Below are positions 9,301 through 15,659 of a stretch of 18,272 nt of DNA, one piece after another. A model generated the notes under the pieces. It ran no database searches and had not been told where the DNA came from. It saw nothing but the letters and a program-made list of their open reading frames with translations. This stretch comes from a bacterium. Its GTDB lineage: Bacteria; Cyanobacteriota; Vampirovibrionia; Gastranaerophilales; Gastranaerophilaceae. A program made the translations under genes and the position numbers. How positions within the stretch are numbered: position 1 is the first letter of the stretch; each line of letters opens with the position of its first letter. The DNA lies in assembly GCA_017444705.1 (NCBI GenBank), contig JAFSWA010000035.1, forward strand, positions 1 to 18,272. The letters are read 5' to 3'.

Positions 9301-10669
9301 TATACAAAACGCCGTCAGTGAACAAGATTTCACCTTTTGCGAGCGTTCCGCCTATGTATAATCTGTTTCCGTAAACCTGATCAGTTATATCAAGTTCAAA
9401 GTTCTTGAATAACCTGTCAGCATATACACCGTTTCCGTCAAAGATTTCACCTGTCGAAGTGTACATTATATACTCATCTTCTCTTTCATCCTCATAGTGA
9501 ATCTGTTTTGAGTAAGAACCGTCTGAGTTATATCCGTACGTTTCTGTTGAAACTTTCTTGCCGTCTTTATAATTTACTTTATTATCAATTATGCCGTAAA
9601 CGTCATCTTTGTTGGCATCAATTGTTCCGACAAACGTAACTATTGATGAAACAACGGCATCTTGTTTAACTTTACCGTCTTCATCTTTTATAATATAACT
9701 TTCGTAAACTTCTCTTTTCGTATTTTTGGTTAGAGGGCTGTCTAATAAATCCTGCCACATAATTTGTCCGTCAATTACAAAGAAAGAACCTGTATTTTCG
9801 GGATTCGGATAAACGCCGTTACCGAGAACACCGTTTTCGTAGTATTTACCGTTATTTGCAACGCCGTCACAAATTACGCCGTCTTGATAATATTTTTTGG
9901 AATATGTGCCTGTGTATTTTTTGCCGTCATAATATAAAACTTTTTCTTCAAATGAAAACTTAAAAGGGTCTTTTTCTTCTTCCTCAGAGGAATCGCTTTT
10001 CTTAACCAATGCATCGGCATTTTTTAAAGCTTTAGCATCTTTTATTGAAGCTTCCGTATAATCCTGAGATAAAGTTCTCACAACTCTGTTTTCCAATTTT
10101 TCAAGTAAACTTTCAAACTTGTCATTGAAAGGATTATTTTTGCTTTCATTCATTTCGTCTAACTGATATTGAGCTTCCCAAATTTCTATTGCTCCGGATA
10201 TTGCATTTTCTTTATAGGAATCTGTTTCTTTTGTAACAAAGAACTGCGAGGTCAAATTTGAAACCATTCTGTTTTGCAATTTTTCCAAAAAATCGCCCGC
10301 TGCTTCTTTTTGCGTACTGTTAAGCCCTCTTATTGTCTTTTCAAGCTCTAACATATCATCAACTTTTAAATCTTCATTTTTGTTGATTTCTTTTGCCAAT
10401 TTGTCATAAAGAGCATTCTTCATCTCAACAAAGAAATTCTCTTCATCCTCTGTAATTCCGTCAGCATCATCCAAATCTATTGCTTTTTCGGTAGAAAAAC
10501 TAATCAAATCTTCAATATCAACCTTGCCGTCATTTGTTAAATCAAACAACTTTGAATCAGAAAGAAGTTCTTTTTCTTTCTTTTTTGCTTCATTAATATC
10601 TGTTTGATTTGTTGAATTTTTAATGGTTTGTCTGAATTTGTATATATCTTTGAAATTTGACCAATCCAT
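5477..10669 (-). CDS. Giant repetitive beta-rich protein with EF-hand/dockerin-like loops; ends at an in-frame TAA
   Basis: 1,730 residues from an ATG with AAGGAG (plus-strand 10679-10684) 9 bases upstream; the frame then continues beyond TAA 5477-5479. There is no signal peptide or membrane segment. Residues 1-40 are helical. Residues 43-54 (DLTNDGKVDIED) form a good EF-hand/dockerin-type calcium loop, and 65-77 a degenerate second one. Residues 80-225 are helical, then an acidic run (about 222-236). MORN-like 'G.YYENG.L.NGVY' motifs lie at about 241-290 and 405-520. The remainder is a long array of Thr/Val/Asp/Asn-rich strands with DGS, DGT and ENG turns, ending in about 115-residue repeats. 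Function is unknown; such proteins are often surface or adhesive. Secretion would need a route without a cleaved N-terminal signal. True RHS/YD polymorphic toxin motifs were not found. Confidence 0.85.
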   Translation of the reverse strand: MDWSNFKDIYKFRQTIKNSTNQTDINEAKKKEKELLSDSKLFDLTNDGKVDIEDLISFSTEKAIDLDDADGITEDEENFFVEMKNALYDKLAKEINKNEDLKVDDMLELEKTIRGLNSTQKEAAGDFLEKLQNRMVSNLTSQFFVTKETDSYKENAISGAIEIWEAQYQLDEMNESKNNPFNDKFESLLEKLENRVVRTLSQDYTEASIKDAKALKNADALVKKSDSSEEEEKDPFKFSFEEKVLYYDGKKYTGTYSKKYYQDGVICDGVANNGKYYENGVLGNGVYPNPENTGSFFVIDGQIMWQDLLDSPLTKNTKREVYESYIIKDEDGKVKQDAVVSSIVTFVGTIDANKDDVYGIIDNKVNYKDGKKVSTETYGYNSDGSYSKQIHYEDEREDEYIMYTSTGEIFDGNGVYADRLFKNFELDITDQVYGNRLYIGGTLAKGEILFTDGVLYKNGEKLTGISTLNGKYYEDGIIKAVATDEKGIVYRYGSIAQGIIEEDGKYNYYENGKKVSEADEKVGKFIAENFIENVKFEKENNEYNYNSFTGMQVVDSLWRPVEYSFTDENKFEQTVTYVDGATPIKLAIKYENGVPVKAEYDINGTKREVNVNGSKSDTGIDYSLQYAEIDRVINTVQVSNAIGDNLTYVYTYTSDNAGTFGLSGVKIVIGSINDMQSRRVLTEYNLSVDGNDILEIKDDNDNITAIKVIDSSLSGVKVEQTFGLDGKVTTGLVTFKNPAEGASSTITINAGEICKINKGKVVVTVPQKDESGNIVSYLVTTYKADGTKDGKPVEITDKNGTTKSFTEKINIDISEVQDIEIDKDGNVVKIKFEGEEFAVTYPKKDGKDTILLKSDDIEKQFLNNVVIYEKAPSFAGDVTIERTETGVQTKYKVEFKDENGHITGFTEYDYDKETGIMSKSVYKNSEEQKATTFAPDGKTVLNTEIIEFNEDGSEKSVKKYAGTVEDNKVTYEKAFTETGYEEINYSLTTGTVTDKTVTTNAVAATEDTEATPKTVEVITYKSNGTVEDTKTVTTYKLDNEDEIASIVKSEKRNEKYLTIEKTDFTENGKTVEKYSYGSVTDDVIQTTKDSYNTKGLIVSTIITDNANENKLAKRILYENGMKYLVETVKTYDENGMPKTSEVEEFRGGNLRVRALERTYTDFVNNKFTNKVNEVITEVNGVKIKDEQLKFAESIGLAITDIEYNDDGSLKTLAGMRFNDNRVSIYTDWSVNAYGQYSYIEEITLAGNGTEQTGDDVTVITRVDNNVQQYARIVVAGKSYPINVNGAEINGTLDYSIVDNLINDDYADYIYVGDVLFDGLVRKRVFEHKNDDYELTQSIVISSLENANDSTKTVPEIVLPTGKDITLSNNNTTVTVPLTDGNKVPIKLKGADAYNISLEEGETFTISKDGNGIKIQSSYKSGNKTVTTMYSFNEDGGYNKTITENDTEITYTYGADGSTLKSMTIGGFVIDNPSSIDENSVSVNKAYDSTNEKLGYELTYALKKSDEHNIGDLLNGGKIKFKDNKELTLGNNDKATLSADGKSCAVITKVSDSLTVTKTYDLNKNITSVKLNDVEIDTTSCEIKFVNSSNTEVSDLSQAEKLVVSTEATTEKIGYSYEYALKASGNVKIGDKTATKVKFVSSAGINDITQSENVTATVSSDGKSCTVVEKINDNLTVTKTISADGTYTALKINDKTINFGEKAKTIVVDENNITITVEDSKSKIKQLFVYS

Positions 10670-10741
10670 TTTGTTTTTCTCCTTGAGTTGCCTTCAATTA
10701 CTTTATCGGCACATGTTTGGAAAACTTTAGGCTTTTTTAAA

Positions 10742-10765
10742 AAAAGTTTACAAAAGTTTACAAAA
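10742..10765. repeat. Two direct copies of AAAAGTTTAC with 10-bp period in a divergent promoter region
   Basis: GTTTAC occurs at 10746-10751 and again at 10756-10761, each flanked by AAAA, between the giant gene (minus) and the AUA-start gene (plus). A 10-bp period puts both on one face of the helix, as in regulator sites, but A-tract DNA could give this by chance. A possible minus-strand promoter TTGTAA-18-TAAAGT overlaps it; the plus-strand promoter is unclear. The remaining bases of 10670-10827 show nothing more. Confidence 0.3.
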
Positions 10766-10813
10766 ATAATTCAAAATATCAAAATCATTCTTATTTATTG
10801 TTTATACAACCAG

Positions 10814-10830
10814 AAAGGAGATAATTTATA
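10814..10830 (+). promoter_or_regulatory. Strong ribosome binding site placed 7 bases before an AUA codon
   Basis: AAAGGAG at 10814-10820 is followed by 7 bases and then ATA at 10828-10830, the expected spacing for a start codon. The frame upstream is closed by TAA at 10822-10824. The next canonical start in frame is a TTG at 10969, 47 codons later and inside the membrane segment, with no ribosome binding site. An ATG at 10859 is in another frame and is followed at once by a stop. Confidence 0.55.
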
Positions 10831-11538
10831 AACACTGTTTTTGATAAATTTAATACTCATGTAAACTCTGCATTTTTTTACGTTCAAAAACCGAACGAGA
10901 TAAAGTCTATTATTACATCGCAAATAAATTCCGATACAAAAAGCCGTAATAATAAGCTTTTATATTCTTTGTTAGGGCTTGCTGTTATTTCTGCGGCGGG
11001 AATTTGTGCAATAAAAAAAGGTGTTTTTGGTAAAGTTATTAAAAAGCCTGATAAACTATATCACATGACCTCTTTGGAAAATTACAACTCTATATTAAAT
11101 GACGGATTTATAAGAAAATCAAGTGCAGATTTGGGAAATGGCATATCAGGAGTGTTTATATCAGACATGAATTCGCTGAAAAATAAATGTCCTGAAAGTG
11201 CATTAAAAAGAATGGTTAACTTTTATAGAGGAAATAGCTCGGGAAAAATTGCGATATTGGAGTTTGATGTTTCAGAAATAGGTGATGCATCAAGACTAAA
11301 ATGGAGACCTATATGGCTTCGTGAAATACCCGACAGCGGAAATTATCAGACATGGAATACTTTTGATGATTTTACTTCAAAAAGACTAAAACATCTTCAT
11401 AAAAAACCGTTGGAGTTTATTTATCCCGATACAATACAAGCTTCAAAAATAAAATCAGTCAAAATAGTTGATGTTTCAGCGTTAAACGAAAATCGATTTG
11501 TCGAAAATTTTTGGAAAAATATAGAAAACCAAAAATAA
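10828..11538 (+). CDS. Membrane-anchored protein with possible ADP-ribosyltransferase-like domain; probable AUA start
   Basis: From AUA at 10828 the frame gives 236 residues. I choose this start because an AAAGGAG lies 7 bases upstream and the 47 extra residues read as protein (NTVFDKFNTHVNSAFFYVQK). One hydrophobic segment (about residues 42-62, LLYSLLGLAVISAAGICAI) is followed by basic residues, so a single-pass anchor. The soluble part opens with 'KLYHMTSLENYNSILNDGFI' and 'GVFISD', and later has 'PLEFIYPDTI'. The Y-H-x-T...IL..GF arrangement is seen at the NAD-binding start of ART-fold proteins (KptA, DarT-like), and a Glu in the late block could be catalytic; this is inference from motif shape. 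It is divergent from the giant gene and ends 12 bases before a convergent gene. ATG-to-ATA decay of a real start is an alternative. Confidence 0.6.
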   Translation: MNTVFDKFNTHVNSAFFYVQKPNEIKSIITSQINSDTKSRNNKLLYSLLGLAVISAAGICAIKKGVFGKVIKKPDKLYHMTSLENYNSILNDGFIRKSSADLGNGISGVFISDMNSLKNKCPESALKRMVNFYRGNSSGKIAILEFDVSEIGDASRLKWRPIWLREIPDSGNYQTWNTFDDFTSKRLKHLHKKPLEFIYPDTIQASKIKSVKIVDVSALNENRFVENFWKNIENQK

Positions 11539-11550
11539 TATATTTTAATT

Positions 11551-11928
11551 TTATTTTCCCGAATCAAGAGCGGTTACAAAAGCCGTAACGATAGCGGCAC
11601 TTTTAATTGCACGAGCGGTTCTCGGTGCTTTATACGCAAAATCGCTCCATTTTTTCTGTATCGGAGCGATTAAGTATTTTTTAGTATTCGATTTATTAAA
11701 ACTATCCCTTATTGAGTTACAAGTATTTTCCATTAACACACCTATCTCACTTATCAAGGTTTTCGGCTTCGCAGAACTCACCTTACCTTTAAATGAAATC
11801 GAGTCATTTTGATACACTCGTAAGTTAGGCTTCGGCTTAGGGCAGCAGTTTTGCGAAATACCCGCAGACCCGTCCTGTCTGCTTTTAAACTGATAAATGG
11901 ACGATTGGTTAATGTTTTGGACTTTCAT
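11551..11928 (-). CDS. Small hypothetical protein with N-terminal MKV...ISFKG tag
   Basis: I start it at the ATG at 11926-11928, which has AGGA about 7-8 bases upstream, and not at the in-frame ATG at 11967, which lies inside the promoter -10 region. This gives 125 residues beginning MKVQNINQSSIYQFKSRQ. 'SISFKGK' occurs at about residues 42-48 after a Pro/Lys/Cys-containing stretch (NCCPKPKPN). The C-terminal part (about 85-125) is basic and helical and ends in a mildly hydrophobic AIKSAAIVTAFVTAL segment that could touch a membrane. No enzyme motif is visible. It shares the start pattern with the proteins at 15999-16604 and 17491-18024. Its promoter overlaps that of mtaB on the opposite strand. 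Confidence 0.6.
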   Translation of the reverse strand: MKVQNINQSSIYQFKSRQDGSAGISQNCCPKPKPNLRVYQNDSISFKGKVSSAKPKTLISEIGVLMENTCNSIRDSFNKSNTKKYLIAPIQKKWSDFAYKAPRTARAIKSAAIVTAFVTALDSGK

Positions 11929-11940
11929 TAAATTTCCTAT

Positions 11941-11968
11941 ATGACCAACTAGGTTTTTATTATACAAT
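11941..11968 (+). promoter_or_regulatory. Candidate mtaB promoter
   Basis: ATGACC (11941-11946), 16-base spacer, TACAAT (11963-11968). Its -10 overlaps the -10 of the opposite-strand promoter by two bases, so both cannot be melted at once. The -35 is only a 4 of 6 match. Confidence 0.3.
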
Positions 11969-11987
11969 TAAGAAAGAAAAAATGCAA
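11959..11987 (-). promoter_or_regulatory. Promoter of the small tagged protein gene, overlapping the mtaB promoter
   Basis: Minus strand: TTGCAT (11982-11987), 17-base spacer, TATAAT (11959-11964). Start of transcription near 11952 leaves a leader of about 24 bases containing AGGA before the ATG at 11928. This supports the shorter start of the gene. Confidence 0.5.
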
Positions 11988-11999
11988 GAGATAATTTTC

Positions 12000-13274
12000 A
12001 TGAAAAATTTTTTTATAAAAACTTTCGGTTGCAAAACCAATCAAATCGAATCGCAAATCATTGAAAACAGGCTTATTAAGGCAGGTTATAAAAAATCGGA
12101 AAAAGATTTTGAAATTTTGCTTGTAAATTCTTGTACGGTTACAAATATTGCGGATTCAAAATGTTTGCAATTTTTAAGGGCTGCAAAAAACGCTAATCCG
12201 AACATTAAAACCGTACTTTTAGGCTGTATGGCTCAATATAAAAAAGAAGAATTAAAAAAGCATGGGTTTATTGATTTGATTTTAGGAAATGAGGAAAAGC
12301 TTAATATTGAAAAATATCTTTCTTTTGACGAAAACTATGTTGTCGGGGATATTTTCAAAGTAAAAGAATTCCAAAACTACGAAATTGAAAAACTTTCAAG
12401 AACAAGAGCAAATTTGAAGATTCAAGACGGTTGCAATAATAAATGTTCTTATTGTGCCATTAATCTTGCAAGAGGTAAATCACGTTCCAATAAACTTGAA
12501 AATATTTTAAAGCAAATTGAAACTTTGACCCAAAACGGGTATAAAGAAATTATTTTAACGGGTATTCATCTTAACCTTTGGGGGCATGATTTAAGCCCGA
12601 AACAAACTCTTTGCGATTTGATAAGAGCGGTTGAAAAGACGGATATTGAACGATACAGGATAGGTTCTTTGTATCCGAATGAACTGACTGATGAGCTTTT
12701 AGAAGTTTTGAAAAAATCAAAAAAATTCTGCCCGCATTTTCATTTATCTTTGCAATCAATGAATACAAAGATTTTGAAATTGATGAACAGACATTATACA
12801 AGTGAATTGTGTATTGAAAAAATAAAAAAGATAAAAGATATATTTCCGACTTCATTTATAGGTGCAGACATAATTGTCGGTTTTCCGACAGAAACCGATG
12901 AAGATTTTAAAGAAACCATGCAAAATATTGAAAATTTGCCGTTTTCAAATCTTCATATTTTCCCTTATTCAAAAAGAGAAAATACTCCCGCTGCAACAAT
13001 GGAGGGGCAAATTCCCGAAAACATTAAAAAAGAGCGGGCAAAAAAATTAAAGGTGATTGCAGAGAAAAAATATCAAGACTTTTTAGAACAAAATGTCGGG
13101 CATGAATTATCTGTTTTAGTTGAAAAAGTTTATCCTGACAAGGCTTGCGGACTTAGTGGAAATTATATTGAGGTTGAAATTCCGATTTTCAATAAAACGG
13201 TTGACAAAAATACAATAGTAAAAGTTTTCGGTAAAAATGTAAACAAAAACAAATTAATTGCCGAACTTCTTTGA
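12000..13274 (+). CDS. mtaB: tRNA t6A37 C2-methylthiotransferase MtaB
   Basis: Radical-SAM enzyme that adds a methylthio group to N6-threonylcarbamoyladenosine at tRNA position 37, giving ms2t6A and improving decoding of ANN codons. From the ATG at 12000 it has 424 residues, normal for the family. The N-terminal UPF0004-type domain begins 'KTFGCKTNQIESQ'; G-C-K-x-N-Q distinguishes MtaB from MiaB (YGCQMN) and RimO (GCPKN). Its cluster cysteines are Cys11, Cys45 (NSCTVTN) and Cys76 (LGCMAQ). The SAM cluster is Cys145, Cys149 and Cys152 in 'DGCNNKCSYCAI'. 'GADIIVGFPTETDEDF' and 'FPYSKRENTPAA' follow, then a TRAM-like C-terminus. An in-frame ATG at 11982 would add six residues; I prefer 12000 because homologues start just before the GCK motif and AAGAG lies nearer to it. 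Ribosome binding sites are weak for both. Confidence 0.9.
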   Translation: MKNFFIKTFGCKTNQIESQIIENRLIKAGYKKSEKDFEILLVNSCTVTNIADSKCLQFLRAAKNANPNIKTVLLGCMAQYKKEELKKHGFIDLILGNEEKLNIEKYLSFDENYVVGDIFKVKEFQNYEIEKLSRTRANLKIQDGCNNKCSYCAINLARGKSRSNKLENILKQIETLTQNGYKEIILTGIHLNLWGHDLSPKQTLCDLIRAVEKTDIERYRIGSLYPNELTDELLEVLKKSKKFCPHFHLSLQSMNTKILKLMNRHYTSELCIEKIKKIKDIFPTSFIGADIIVGFPTETDEDFKETMQNIENLPFSNLHIFPYSKRENTPAATMEGQIPENIKKERAKKLKVIAEKKYQDFLEQNVGHELSVLVEKVYPDKACGLSGNYIEVEIPIFNKTVDKNTIVKVFGKNVNKNKLIAELL

Positions 13275-13286
13275 GTGTAATATAAT
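13258..13286 (+). promoter_or_regulatory. Promoter for lpxI-lpxB within the 3' end of mtaB
   Basis: TTGCCG (13258-13263), 17-base spacer, TATAAT (13281-13286). The -35 lies inside the last codons of mtaB. Transcription would start near 13293, giving a leader of about 14 bases with GGAG at 13297-13300. This lets the lipid A pair be expressed apart from mtaB. Confidence 0.5.
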
Positions 13287-13306
13287 TTATTACATTGGAG
13301 ATTAAA

Positions 13307-14143
13307 ATGGAAAATTTAGTTTTAGAGAAAAAACAATGTTTAATAGCGGGGGACGGTTTTTTACCGATAGAACTGGCAAAAAAAGTTAAGGAAAACGGAC
13401 TTGAAATAGTTGTAATTTCGCTGAGTTCCGACAATAAAAAGGAATTATCAAAAATAGCCGATAAATTTTACGTATGTCTGCCGGGCGAAATAATGAAAAT
13501 CAGACAGATTATTATTGATGAGGGAATAAAACAGGTTTCTTTTATAGGGAAAGTCAGCAAAACTCTTATTGCAAAGAGCTTTTTAAAACTTGATAAAATG
13601 GCAAGAGATATTCTTATAAAGGTATTAACTGATGATAAAATGAGACTTAATGATGATGCAATAATGCTTTTAGCAGTTGATGAATTGAAAAAAGTCGGTG
13701 CCGAAGTCATTGACCAAACAATATTTATTAAACATCTTATGGTTTCAAACGGGGTTCTCGGTGCGGTTAAACCTACCGAAGAACAGCTGAAAGATATTGA
13801 ATACGGTTTTGAAACCGCAAAAAATATGGGAAAACTCGATATCGGGCAATCAGTTGTGGTTAAAAACAAAATGATTATGGCAGTCGAAGCCATTGAAGGT
13901 ACGGATAAATGCATAGTTAGAGGATGCAAACTCGCCAAAAAAGGAGCGGTTATTGTAAAAGTTGCAAAACCCTCACAGGATAAACGTTTTGATATACCGG
14001 CAGTAGGTCTTAAAACATTGAAAAAAATCAGACACCATAAAGGGGCTGTTCTTGCTGTTGAAGCCGGTGAAACTATTATGATAGACAAAAAAGAACTTAT
14101 TGACTATGCTAATAAGCACAATATTGCGGTTGTTGCCGTATAG
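13307..14143 (+). CDS. lpxI: UDP-2,3-diacylglucosamine pyrophosphatase LpxI
   Basis: Hydrolyses UDP-2,3-diacylglucosamine to lipid X and UMP, the fourth step of lipid A synthesis, in place of LpxH in many non-enterobacterial groups. The ATG at 13307 has GGAG 6 bases upstream; a TTG at 13295 is upstream in frame but overlaps that site. At 278 residues it has the usual size. The N-terminal half binds nucleotide ('CLIAGDGFLPIELAKKVKENG'). 'IGKVSKTLI', 'LTDDKMRLNDDAIM', 'GVLGAVKPTEEQLKDIEYGFE', 'AVEAIEGTDKCIVRGCKLAKKGAV' and 'KPSQDKRFDIPAVGLKTL' are the conserved family blocks. Asp225 and Asp229 lie in the last, the part of the family that holds the catalytic aspartate. lpxB follows after 9 bases, and the pairing of both genes supports the call. 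Confidence 0.93.
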   Translation: MENLVLEKKQCLIAGDGFLPIELAKKVKENGLEIVVISLSSDNKKELSKIADKFYVCLPGEIMKIRQIIIDEGIKQVSFIGKVSKTLIAKSFLKLDKMARDILIKVLTDDKMRLNDDAIMLLAVDELKKVGAEVIDQTIFIKHLMVSNGVLGAVKPTEEQLKDIEYGFETAKNMGKLDIGQSVVVKNKMIMAVEAIEGTDKCIVRGCKLAKKGAVIVKVAKPSQDKRFDIPAVGLKTLKKIRHHKGAVLAVEAGETIMIDKKELIDYANKHNIAVVAV

Positions 14144-14152
14144 GATTTATTT

Positions 14153-15280
14153 ATGAAAAAATTGTTCATAATAACAGGGGAATATTCAGGCGACATTCAC
14201 GCAGCAAAGGTTGTTGCGGAGTTAAAAAAACTTAATCCGGAAATCGAAATTGAAGCCATAGGAGGACAAAACCTTGCCTCTGTCGGAGTAAAACTTTTTT
14301 CTACTCAGGAAAAAATGTCCGCTATGGGACTTACACCGAAAATTATTATTGACCACTTTATTTTGGGAAAACACGTTGCAGATTATTTGACAAAGGAATT
14401 TAAGCCGGATTTGGTTTTGCTTATTGATTACGGCACATTTAACCTCAATATTTCAAAACTTCTGCATAAAGCCGGTATTAAAACATATTTTTATATTCCG
14501 CCTCAAATTTGGGCATCAAGAAAATGGAGATTAAGAACCGTAAAAGATAATATTGACAAAGTTTTGACGATTTTTCCTTTTGAAAATAAAATGTATGAAG
14601 AAAAAGGAATTAAAGCGGAATTTGTCGGACATCCGCTTGTTGACGAGCTTCCAAGATTTGAAAAAGAAGAAAAAGAAGAATTTTTTGAAAAATACAAACT
14701 TGATAAATCAAAAAAACTGATTTCGATTTTCCCCGGAAGCAGAGCATTTGAATTGAAATTTTTGTTTAAAAGATTTGTTGAAGCGGCAAAAATTATTGAA
14801 AAGAAAAAAGAAAATGTTCAATTTGTGATTTCCCATGCTCCAAATTTAAAAGATGAGGTTTTTGAAAAATTTTTGCCCAAAAATTGCGATTTTAAAATTA
14901 TAAAAGGTGATAACAGAAAATTGTTAGCGTTTTCGGATTTTTTAATTTTGGCATCGGGGACGGTAGCACTGGAAGCCTCATTATACGAAACACCTATGCT
15001 CATTGCATATCGGGGACCTTGGTTTTTCTATTTTGTTGCAATGCTTGTTATTTGCACGAAATATGTATCTTTGCCCAATGTCATTTTGAATAAATTTATT
15101 TTCCCCGAACTTTTACAGGGAACTTGCAACCCTGAAAAAATCGCACAAGAAACACTTAAAATAATAAATAGCCCGTCAAAATACAGCGAAATCAAAACTG
15201 ATTTAAAGAAAGTAAGAACTCTTTTGGATAGTGAAAATTCAACTCTCAATGCCGCAAAAATAATAGCTGAGGATATTTAA
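14153..15280 (+). CDS. lpxB: Lipid-A-disaccharide synthase LpxB
   Basis: Joins UDP-2,3-diacylglucosamine and lipid X (the LpxI product) into the beta-1,6 disaccharide core of lipid A at the inner membrane. It has 375 residues, within the family range, with two Rossmann lobes of the GT19 type. Visible motifs are 'ITGEYSGDIHAA' (residues 7-18), Asp92 in 'LLIDYGTFNLNIS' (standing for the catalytic Asp of the usual ID.PDFN; the following residues differ), 'YIPPQIWASRKWR', 'FVGHPLVDE', 'SIFPGSRAFE', and the donor-site 'LASGTVALEASLYETPM'. 'PWFFYFVAMLVICTKYVSLPN' is the expected membrane-contact region. An AGGA overlapping the lpxI stop serves as ribosome binding site, so translation is close-coupled. 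Its stop overlaps the 3' end of the convergent HAD gene. Its presence implies a lipid A outer membrane. Confidence 0.95.
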   Translation: MKKLFIITGEYSGDIHAAKVVAELKKLNPEIEIEAIGGQNLASVGVKLFSTQEKMSAMGLTPKIIIDHFILGKHVADYLTKEFKPDLVLLIDYGTFNLNISKLLHKAGIKTYFYIPPQIWASRKWRLRTVKDNIDKVLTIFPFENKMYEEKGIKAEFVGHPLVDELPRFEKEEKEEFFEKYKLDKSKKLISIFPGSRAFELKFLFKRFVEAAKIIEKKKENVQFVISHAPNLKDEVFEKFLPKNCDFKIIKGDNRKLLAFSDFLILASGTVALEASLYETPMLIAYRGPWFFYFVAMLVICTKYVSLPNVILNKFIFPELLQGTCNPEKIAQETLKIINSPSKYSEIKTDLKKVRTLLDSENSTLNAAKIIAEDI

Positions 15281-15621
15281 TTTTTAAACCATACTTTAAA
15301 ATTATCAATTTTTTCTTTAATTGTTTGAAATTCCCCGCAAAAATTTATGCAACGGTCATCAATTATTAAAAAACTCGGTTCTTTTACATTGGTAACATTA
15401 TCAATATATTTGTCTAAATTGTTTTCTAAAAGCCATTTTGAAGCAAGTAACAGATTTCCTGAAGTAAAAATTACAATTCTGCAATCTTTTGATAATTCTT
15501 TTACAAATTCAAATGCACCGTCTTTTATGGGCGGAATATAATTTGGGTCAAAATATCCGTCATAAGTGTTTAGAACTCCGTCTAAATCTAATAGTATTGT
15601 CTTTTTGAATGGTTTAGTCAT
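15277..15621 (-). CDS. Small HAD-superfamily hydrolase
   Basis: The 114-residue protein has the four HAD motifs in order: nucleophile and acid Asp12 and Asp14 in 'ILLDLDGVLNTYDG', Thr53 in 'IVIFTSGN', a possible motif III lysine at Lys80 ('TNVKEP'), and Asp88-Asp89 in 'FLIIDDRCINF'. It lacks a large cap domain, so it is a minimal HAD core, probably a phosphatase acting on a small or macromolecular phosphate ester; substrate unknown. Its ATG at 15621 has no ribosome binding site. The predicted -10 (TACAAT) ends 9 bases before the ATG, so the message may be nearly leaderless. It is divergent from an XRE regulator across a palindromic operator-like region and converges on lpxB, overlapping its stop. 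Likely regulated by that neighbour. Confidence 0.8.
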   Translation of the reverse strand: MTKPFKKTILLDLDGVLNTYDGYFDPNYIPPIKDGAFEFVKELSKDCRIVIFTSGNLLLASKWLLENNLDKYIDNVTNVKEPSFLIIDDRCINFCGEFQTIKEKIDNFKVWFKN

Positions 15622-15630
15622 TACAAATTA

Positions 15631-15659
15631 ATTGTATCACAAGTCGCACTTGTGGACAA
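15631..15659 (-). promoter_or_regulatory. Promoter of the HAD gene with a palindrome in its spacer
   Basis: Minus strand: TTGTCC (15654-15659), 17-base spacer, TACAAT (15631-15636). The first palindrome (15638-15654) fills the spacer and the second begins at the -35, so a protein bound there would block polymerase. Confidence 0.4.

Noticed and set aside
5477..10669. RHS/YD polymorphic toxin identity for the giant protein
   Set aside because: The hallmark RYxYDxxGR core and a toxin tip were not found; only generic DGS/ENG turns are present.
11967..11967. Upstream ATG (11967) as start of the small tagged protein
   Set aside because: It overlaps the predicted -10/transcription start region, whereas the ATG at 11928 has AGGA at good spacing.
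13468..14088. 206-codon open frame on the minus strand
   Set aside because: It lies wholly antisense to lpxI, whose conserved motifs are unmistakable, and its product is a Ser/Ile/Phe-rich shadow with no ribosome binding site.
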